Source: Enterovibrio sp045679545 (GTDB lineage: Bacteria > Pseudomonadota > Gammaproteobacteria > Enterobacterales > Vibrionaceae). Taken from it: a DNA stretch of 64,000 nucleotides. Every line of letters begins with the position of its first letter. Position 1 is the first letter of the stretch. Both the position numbers and the translations under genes were made by a program. Positions 58,853-64,000 of this stretch are shown in pieces. The notes beneath the pieces were generated by a model, which worked only from the letters and a program-made list of their open reading frames with translations, was not told the DNA's origin and ran no database searches. The stretch is from contig NZ_CP166194.1 in NCBI RefSeq assembly GCF_045679545.1, forward strand, positions 3,348,001 to 3,412,000, written 5' to 3'.

Positions 58853-60295
58853 ATGACCGTGGTATCGATGGCCAATAACACGCCAATTGAACAGCAGATC
58901 ACTATGCTGGAAGCACAATTTTCCCGAAAAAGCGCATTAACTCGGCAGGTTGCTGACATTGGCTATGCCGAGCGCATTGAAGATTTAACTCGCCTGCAGC
59001 GCGTGCTGAAAACCCATACCGACGCGTTAGTTGATGCATTGTCTCAAGATTATGGTCATCGCAGTCAAACCGATACCCTAATGGCAGACATCATGCCTTG
59101 CTTTCAGATGCTTCGTTATACCAAACGCAAGCTCAAGCGCTGGATGAAGCCTTCGCGCCGCTCTGCGGGCCTCTTGCTTGCCCCCGCCAAAGTTGAAATT
59201 CACTATCAACCCCTTGGCGTCGTCGGCATCATCGTGCCGTGGAACTTCCCTATCACCTTAAGCCTGATCCCCCTGATGACCGCCATCGCAGCGGGCAACC
59301 GCGTGATGCTCAAGATGAGTGAATTCACGCCACTCACCAATCAGGTTGTCAAAACCATGCTCAAAGAGGCGTTTTCTGAAGACAAAGTGAGTGTGATTGA
59401 AGGTGATGTCGCCGTGGCAACCGCGTTTACCAAACTGCCTTTCGATCACCTGCTGTTTACTGGCTCGACCGAAGTGGGTAAGAAAGTGATGGAAGCGGCT
59501 TCCGCAAACCTCACACCTGTCACGCTAGAATTGGGGGGAAAGTCCCCCGTTATCATCGCGCCTGATATTGCACCGGAAATCGCGGCTGAGCGCCTGCTAT
59601 TTGGGAAGAACCTCAATGCTGGGCAAATCTGCGTCGCCCCTGACCACATTTTTGTTCATGAAGATAAACTGGATGATGTCGTCGAAGCGCTTCGCGTTCA
59701 ATGGAAAGCCGCCTACCCCGCAGGTATTCAAAGCGATGATCGCACGGCCATTATCAATGACCGCCAATTCGCCAGACTCGAGTCTTTGATTGATGATGCA
59801 CAAAAACGTGGCGTCACCGTTATCCCGCTGAGTGAAGAAGCCATCTTGCCAGCAACACGAAAAATGGCCCTGCATCTGGTGATCAACCCACCCGCAGACA
59901 GCGCTATCATGCAGCAAGAAATCTTCGGCCCCTTGCTACCCATCATCACATATCACGATGTGCAGGATGTGCTCTCGACCATTCGAAACATGCCGCGCCC
60001 ATTAGCGTTGTACTTAATGTCCTTTGATGATGATTTCACGCGCCATGTCATCCGACACACTCACTCAGGCTCTCTCGCCATCAATGACACGATTATGCAA
60101 GTCGCCGTTGATGATGCGCCATTTGGCGGCGTGGGCCCATCTGGTTTAGGTCACTACCATGGCATCGAAGGCTTCCGCACTTTCAGCCATGCCAAAACCG
60201 TGTTCAGCCGAGGCAAACTCAACCCCGGCAAGCTAATGACACCGCCATATGGAAAATGGTGGCAAAAGATCATGTTCACGTTGTTTTTGCGGTAA
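58853..60295 (+). CDS. Aldehyde dehydrogenase, coniferyl aldehyde dehydrogenase-like
   Basis: NAD(P)-dependent aldehyde oxidation. The ATG at 58853 (AAGGA upstream) gives 480 residues. Family motifs: GVVGIIVPWNFPITLSLIPL, FTGSTEVGKKVM, the catalytic Glu in LELGGKSPVIIAP, and the catalytic Cys in NAGQICVAPDHI. The C-terminus FFGG-type segment is VDDAPFGGVGPSGLGHYHG with a hydrophobic end (WWQKIMFTLFLR) that may associate with membranes, a trait of the CalB-type enzymes. The natural substrate is unknown. Confidence 0.92.
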   Translation: MTVVSMANNTPIEQQITMLEAQFSRKSALTRQVADIGYAERIEDLTRLQRVLKTHTDALVDALSQDYGHRSQTDTLMADIMPCFQMLRYTKRKLKRWMKPSRRSAGLLLAPAKVEIHYQPLGVVGIIVPWNFPITLSLIPLMTAIAAGNRVMLKMSEFTPLTNQVVKTMLKEAFSEDKVSVIEGDVAVATAFTKLPFDHLLFTGSTEVGKKVMEAASANLTPVTLELGGKSPVIIAPDIAPEIAAERLLFGKNLNAGQICVAPDHIFVHEDKLDDVVEALRVQWKAAYPAGIQSDDRTAIINDRQFARLESLIDDAQKRGVTVIPLSEEAILPATRKMALHLVINPPADSAIMQQEIFGPLLPIITYHDVQDVLSTIRNMPRPLALYLMSFDDDFTRHVIRHTHSGSLAINDTIMQVAVDDAPFGGVGPSGLGHYHGIEGFRTFSHAKTVFSRGKLNPGKLMTPPYGKWWQKIMFTLFLR

Positions 60296-60315
60296 GCCAT
60301 CCTCGAACAGACACA

Positions 60316-60349
60316 AAAAATGGCGCTGCTATTCCGTGGCGCCTTTTTC
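60316..60349 (+). terminator. Possible terminator after the aldehyde dehydrogenase gene
   Basis: A 5-bp GGCGC/GCGCC stem with a twelve-base loop and then TTTTTC, 20 bases past the stop. The short stem makes it moderate. Confidence 0.6.
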
Positions 60350-60579
60350 AAAATCCCCAAAAATTAAAAATAACAAATCTCGCGACATAAAACAGGTGTG
60401 CGTTATTTTTTAAAATATATTCAAGAACGTGAAATAAAACGTAGGTGCAACGTCATAGAAGCATCAATAAGCAAGGGGCGCGATGATAAATTGAAGTGCT
60501 GATATTTTTAGAGGGTGATTTTAATCTAGAAAAGAGGTGTAAATAGAAGGCATGGAGCGAGAGCGATTTATTGCAGGCG

Positions 60580-60612
60580 AAAAAAAACGCAGATGGATAA
60601 CCACCTGCGTCC
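60580..60612 (-). terminator. Intrinsic terminator after the cold-shock gene
   Basis: On the minus strand ACGCAG pairs with CTGCGT, extended by TGG/CCA to a ten-base-pair-long hairpin with a TTAT loop, followed by seven T residues. Confidence 0.88.
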
Positions 60613-60623
60613 TTCTTTCGAAA

Positions 60624-60836
60624 TTACAGAGCTACTACGTTAGCAGCTTGTGGGCCTTTTTGGCCTTGCTCAACTTCGAAAGATACTTTTTGGCCTTCAG
60701 CCAGAGTTTTGAAGCCTTCAGAAGCGATAGCACGGAAGTGAACGAATACGTCAGCACCGCCGTTGTCTTGAGTAATAAAACCAAAACCTTTCTCTTCGTT
60801 AAACCACTTTACTAGACCAGTTGTTTTGTTAGACAT
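60624..60836 (-). CDS. cspA: CspA-family cold-shock protein
   Basis: Single-stranded nucleic-acid-binding RNA chaperone of 70 residues. The RNA-binding motifs RNP1 (KGFGFI, 16-21) and RNP2 (VFVHF, 30-34) are intact. The start is preceded by AAGGGAC. A predicted sigma-70 promoter about 190 bases upstream gives a 5-prime leader near 180 bases, matching the long structured leaders of cold-inducible csp genes. Several family members exist per genome; assignment to cspA itself rather than cspC or cspE is uncertain. Confidence 0.95.
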
Positions 60837-61165
60837 GATGTGTCCCTTAAATATTAATTCATAAGAAATTTCGCAAAAATGCGATGCACTGAAAGCTTGA
60901 ATTATTGAATGTTACGATGAAGCTAAGGGAAACACAGAGGGCACAACAATTGGAAGGCAAACTGAATTTTTACTTTTACTTTTACGTCTTTCATTAATAA
61001 CCCTGTTCAACAGAGCGAGATGGATAATACCCCAACGCCCATTTTTGTAAAGGTTTATTTTTAACGTTTAGCGAATAAAATTTGCGCACCCAGACCGAGG
61101 CCGGCCACCTCCTAAAAATGGACGCAACAGACCTCGATTCAAGTCTTTAATTTACTTACGGCTAA
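60837..61165. other. 329-base cold-shock-gene leader and promoter region, no other gene
   Basis: On the minus strand it holds the predicted promoter (61024-61051) and an untranslated leader of about 180 bases up to the start codon. The remaining bases towards 61165 carry no frame or recognised element, only a GGCCGG-containing short stretch. Confidence 0.6.
61024..61051 (-). promoter_or_regulatory. Predicted promoter of the cold-shock gene
   Basis: -35 element TTTACA (five of six), 16-base spacer, -10 element TATTAT (five of six). Transcription would start near 61017, giving a leader of about 180 bases. Confidence 0.65.
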
Positions 61166-62350
61166 TCACACATTCTGCCCAGCAACCCAGCCGGAACTCC
61201 ACGCCCACTGGAAGTTGTACCCCCCCAACCAGCCGGACACATCCATCACTTCACCGACAAAATAAAGCCCTGCAACTTTTTTGGCTTCCATGGTTTTAGA
61301 TGAAAGCTCATCGGTATCCACGCCACCTAAAGTCACTTCCGCCGTGCGATAGCCTTCTGTGCCATTGGGTGCGATGTTCCATTGATGCAGGTAATCTGCC
61401 AGCGATGCGATTTCTTTTGGCGTAAGCTGCTTGAGCGGCTTGTCTTCCATATCACCGCGCGTGATCATGGCTTCGACCAGACGCTTTGGCAACAAGCGGG
61501 ACAGGCTGTTTTTCAGGCTCTGCGCTGGATGCTTCTCACGCATTGCGTTGATGGTGTCTGTCAGATCTAAATCCGGCAACAAATTCACCGTGACTTTCTC
61601 ACCCGGCACCCAGTATGAGCTTATCTGCAACACCACAGGGCCAGACAAGCCGCGATGGGTAAACAGAAGGTTCTCTTTGAAAGTGACTCCACTTTCTGAG
61701 GTGATGGTGACGGGAATGGCAATACCGGACAAATCAGCAAACGCGACTTTGTCTTTGTCGTGCAAGGTAAATGGCACCAGGCCTGCGGTGGTCGGTATGC
61801 GCTTCAAGCCAAACTGCTCTGCAACGTGATAACCAAATGGGGTTGCACCGAGTTTTGGCATCGACAGCCCACCCGTTGCTACCACCAATGACTGGCACGC
61901 TACCGTGTCGGTATCGAGTTTTAAGGTGAAGCCATCTTCAGTCTTCTCAATGTCGTGCACATCGCAGCGATAGCGTTGTTCGACATTGGGCATATCGCAC
62001 TCTTTTAGCAGCATTTCTACGATATCTTTCGCCGAATCGATACAAAATAGCTGGCCATGTTCACGCTCTTCCCACGCAATGCCGTATTCGTTAATCATGG
62101 AAAAGAAATCCCACTGGCTGTATTGCGCTAGCGCGGACTTAGCAAAATGCGGATTGCCGCAGACAAAGTTAGATGCCGTCACGTCGTAGTTGGTGAAGTT
62201 GCAACGACCACCGCCGGAGATCAAGATCTTCCTCCCCGGTTTTTTGCCGTTATCGACCACCAGCACGGAACGACCGCGCTTACCCGCCTGCGCCGCACAC
62301 ATTAAGCCTGCTGCCCCTGCGCCAATGATCACCAAATCAACTTGTTTCAT
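61166..62350 (-). CDS. yhiN: YhiN/HI0933-family flavoprotein
   Basis: NAD(P)/FAD-dependent oxidoreductase-like protein of 394 residues. The N-terminus has the Rossmann motif VIIGAGAAGLMCAAQAGKRG, then KPGRKILISGGGRCNFTN, a family signature, and near the C-terminus GLYFVGEVMDVSGWLGGYNFQWAWSSG. The substrate is unknown. Its neighbours mscS-like and uspB match the enterobacterial yhiN-uspB region (pitA and uspA are not in the window). Confidence 0.92.
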   Translation of the reverse strand: MKQVDLVIIGAGAAGLMCAAQAGKRGRSVLVVDNGKKPGRKILISGGGRCNFTNYDVTASNFVCGNPHFAKSALAQYSQWDFFSMINEYGIAWEEREHGQLFCIDSAKDIVEMLLKECDMPNVEQRYRCDVHDIEKTEDGFTLKLDTDTVACQSLVVATGGLSMPKLGATPFGYHVAEQFGLKRIPTTAGLVPFTLHDKDKVAFADLSGIAIPVTITSESGVTFKENLLFTHRGLSGPVVLQISSYWVPGEKVTVNLLPDLDLTDTINAMREKHPAQSLKNSLSRLLPKRLVEAMITRGDMEDKPLKQLTPKEIASLADYLHQWNIAPNGTEGYRTAEVTLGGVDTDELSSKTMEAKKVAGLYFVGEVMDVSGWLGGYNFQWAWSSGWVAGQNV

Positions 62351-62389
62351 CTCTACACTCTACTGCTTGAATAACGAACTGCATGAAAT

Positions 62390-62411
62390 AGGGCGGCATT
62401 GTAGCCGCCCT
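62390..62411 (-). terminator. Hairpin after the MscS-type gene
   Basis: AGGGCGGC pairs perfectly with GCCGCCCT around a six-base loop, 29 bases past the channel gene stop. The T tract on the minus strand is weak (ATTTC). Confidence 0.55.
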
Positions 62412-62439
62412 GATCCGCTTGAGCCAGTGTGTTTATGAC

Positions 62440-63564
62440 TCAGTGCTTGTTCGATGCTGCTTGGATGGCCTCAGGCACGGGAATGGCTGTTTCGGTCATC
62501 TCACCTTTATCAAAGCTGATGGTGCGCGATGGGAACGCAAAGTCTGCGCCATGTGCATGAACAATCTCGACAATCTTTAACATCACATCCTGCTTCACTT
62601 CGTGATAGCGCGACCAATTAATGGTTTTGGTAAAGGTATAGATGAAGAAGTTGAGCGAAGAGTTGGCAAATGCATCGAAGTTCACCATCAAGGTCGAACG
62701 CTGCTCAATATCAGGATGGTTTTCCAGCATGGTTTTGACGTCTGCCACGATGGCCGCCATTTTGTCGGCATCTTTGTAACGAAGTCCTATGGTTTCTTTG
62801 ATGCGGCGATGCTGCATGCGTGAAGGGTTCAGCACCACAATGCTACTAAACACCGAGTTCGGCACATACAGGGGGCGGCTTTCAAAGCTGCGGATCATGG
62901 TCATTCGCATACCGATGCGCTCTACCGTGCCTTCGATGTTGCGATCAGGAGAGCTAATCCAATCACCCACACTGAAAGGCCGATCGAAGTAAATCATCAA
63001 CCCCCCGAAGAAGTTGGACAGTAAATCTTTAGCCGCTAAGCCGACAATAAGGCCACCAACACCACCAAAGGTGAGCAAGCCTGTCAGGCTAATACCAAAG
63101 GCTTGTAGCGCCGTTAATACGCCCACAACGGCCAACAGCAAACGCAGTATATGCCCCATTGCAGAAACGGTGGTTTGGTCGCGTGTATCGGATTTCATCA
63201 AATACGCTTCGATACGATTAACCAGCCGCAGCAATATCCAAAGGATAACGCCAAAAACAAGCACCCGACGTGACACCACCAGCCAGCTTTCACTGACTTT
63301 CGCCGTGGCTTCTAGCAGGCTGTCGAGGACATAACTCGACGGCCAAAGCCATATCAAGACACTAATGGGCGTGCTCACGGTTTGGAGTAAAATGGTGTCC
63401 CACTCGGTTTTTGTCTTTTGAGCAATCGCGACCAAACGCCCAAAGACGACGTGCCACACTAACCAGGCAAACGCGGCCATCGCCAGTAGTATGGCAATGT
63501 GTTCAACCCATTCCAAATTGATGCCTTCGGAACTCGAATGCCACCACGCCATGAATCGATCCAC
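62440..63564 (-). CDS. MscS-family mechanosensitive channel
   Basis: Small-conductance-type channel of 374 residues that releases solutes on hypo-osmotic shock. Several N-terminal helices precede the pore helix TGLLTFGGVGGLIVGLAAKDLL with its Gly/Ala pattern, then the beta domain FGGLMIYFDRPFSVGDWI and RPLYVPNSVFSSIVVLNPSR. The plan matches the medium-size MscS homologues (YnaI/YbdG-like group) rather than the 286-residue MscS. The C-terminal tail is short and polar. Confidence 0.9.
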   Translation of the reverse strand: MDRFMAWWHSSSEGINLEWVEHIAILLAMAAFAWLVWHVVFGRLVAIAQKTKTEWDTILLQTVSTPISVLIWLWPSSYVLDSLLEATAKVSESWLVVSRRVLVFGVILWILLRLVNRIEAYLMKSDTRDQTTVSAMGHILRLLLAVVGVLTALQAFGISLTGLLTFGGVGGLIVGLAAKDLLSNFFGGLMIYFDRPFSVGDWISSPDRNIEGTVERIGMRMTMIRSFESRPLYVPNSVFSSIVVLNPSRMQHRRIKETIGLRYKDADKMAAIVADVKTMLENHPDIEQRSTLMVNFDAFANSSLNFFIYTFTKTINWSRYHEVKQDVMLKIVEIVHAHGADFAFPSRTISFDKGEMTETAIPVPEAIQAASNKH

Positions 63565-63627
63565 GTCGATCTCCCCCTTTCTGTCAGGTGTTTTAATGTC
63601 GGTGTATTGTTTATTGATGTTGAGGGT

Positions 63628-63662
63628 AACAAAAAAAACGCCGACATCAGTCAGCGTTTTCG
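63628..63662 (-). terminator. Intrinsic terminator after uspB
   Basis: On the minus strand AAAACGCTGAC pairs with GTCGGCGTTTT (one T-G pair) around the loop TGAT, followed by TTTTG. It lies about 22 bases past the uspB stop. Confidence 0.85.
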
Positions 63663-63683
63663 TAGATATGACTTACTGATGAG

Positions 63684-64000
63684 CTAAAGACCTGCGAACG
63701 CCACAAAAAAGAGTGAAACAACCAAAGCGAGTACGAGGGCAGTCGATAGGATAAACAAGTGTCTGACTTTGTTGCACTTGGCAATAAAAGCCTCATCATG
63801 ATGGTGAAGATATTCCTGACTTCGAATGTAATGATATAAGCGTTTTTGACGACTGATATCACCTTGGGAAGAAAAGAAATTATTGCCACGGTTCATCTGC
63901 TGATAAAGCAGTGGGTTGGCTTCTCGCATCATCACGAGTAGAACGCGAAGCGAACTCACATAGCGCAGGATATTCGCCAGCGTAACGAAAAAAATCGCGA
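63684..64000 (-). CDS. uspB: Universal stress protein B (partial, N-terminus off the window)
   Basis: Small membrane protein of unsettled function, made in stationary phase in Escherichia coli. Reading continues without stop to the window edge: AIFFVTLANILRYVSSLRVL, then REANPLLYQQMNRGNNFF, ISRQKRLYHYIRSQEY, HHHDEAFIAKCNKVRHLFIL and a C-terminal helix. These match UspB (111 residues) along its length; about the first ten residues are missing. Helices are predicted at both ends. A frame starting at GTG 63959 would lose the first helix and is not the true start. Confidence 0.9.
   Translation of the reverse strand, partial: AIFFVTLANILRYVSSLRVLLVMMREANPLLYQQMNRGNNFFSSQGDISRQKRLYHYIRSQEYLHHHDEAFIAKCNKVRHLFILSTALVLALVVSLFFVAFAGL

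Larger units (their letters stand above)
60296..60623. other. 328-base spacer after the aldehyde dehydrogenase gene, no gene
   Basis: Contains a terminator-like hairpin at 60316-60349 and the cold-shock-gene terminator at 60580-60612. The rest is AT-rich with no coding frame, recognisable RNA or repeats that I can support. Confidence 0.55.

Noticed and set aside
63684..63959. A 91-residue gene starting at GTG 63959
   Set aside because: The frame is open to the window edge and the upstream residues match UspB, so the start is outside the window.
1..64000. Mobile elements, prophage, integron or defence island
   Set aside because: No transposase, integrase, terminal repeats, attC-like arrays, restriction-modification or toxin-antitoxin pair was seen; the gene order is that of a stable core chromosome.

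Overview
The window is an ordinary chromosomal segment of a gammaproteobacterium, most likely a member of the Vibrionaceae. Gene content and order follow the enterobacterial/vibrio core: mutM-rpmGB-radC-coaBC-dut-slmA-pyrE-rph-yicC, gmk-rpoZ-spoT-trmH-recG, envZ/ompR-greB-tex, bioH-comF-nfuA, lexA-plsB-ubiAC, glpD-glpR-glpG-glpE, rpoH-ftsXEY-rsmD-yhhL-yhhMN, pldB-yigL and yhiN-uspB. Base composition looks close to half G+C, which would suit Grimontia, Enterovibrio or Salinivibrio better than a typical Vibrio, but the genus cannot be fixed by eye. I see no rRNA or tRNA genes, insertion sequences, prophage, CRISPR array or defence island.

Layout. Positions 1-14119 hold DNA repair (mutM, radC, recG), ribosomal proteins L28/L33, coenzyme A, dUTP and pyrimidine metabolism, the nucleoid-occlusion factor SlmA, and the (p)ppGpp operon with rpoZ. 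Positions 14199-23236 hold a small GntR-type regulator, EnvZ/OmpR, the transcription factors GreB and Tex, two unrecognised small genes, and bioH/comF/nfuA. Positions 23358-32681 hold a MATE exporter and a complete caa3-type cytochrome c oxidase cluster (coxB, coxA, cox11, coxC, SURF1, a small membrane protein, heme A synthase, heme O synthase) with a divergent DUF2909 gene. Positions 33113-42387 hold lexA, plsB, ubiA/ubiC, a FliL-like protein and the glycerol 3-phosphate genes glpD/glpR/glpG/glpE. Positions 42712-48313 hold rpoH and the ftsX-ftsE-ftsY cell-division/secretion operon, then rsmD-yhhL. Positions 48390-64000 hold small conserved genes, an acyltransferase, an AbgT-family transporter, pldB-yigL, an EVE protein, a lipoprotein, TapT, an aldehyde dehydrogenase, a cold-shock protein, a flavoprotein, an MscS channel and a truncated uspB.

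Functionally most genes are housekeeping. Readable regulation includes an attenuator between rph and pyrE, two LexA boxes at lexA, paired GlpR-like operators before glpD, a long leader before the cold-shock gene, and many intrinsic terminators.

I did not find a convincing new biological system. The oddest features are a 17-copy, 48-bp tandem repeat that makes the FtsY N-terminus very long, nested inverted repeats before the AbgT-family transporter, a hairpin-rich non-coding spacer between lexA and coxB, and a pair of unrecognised small genes at 20058-20965.
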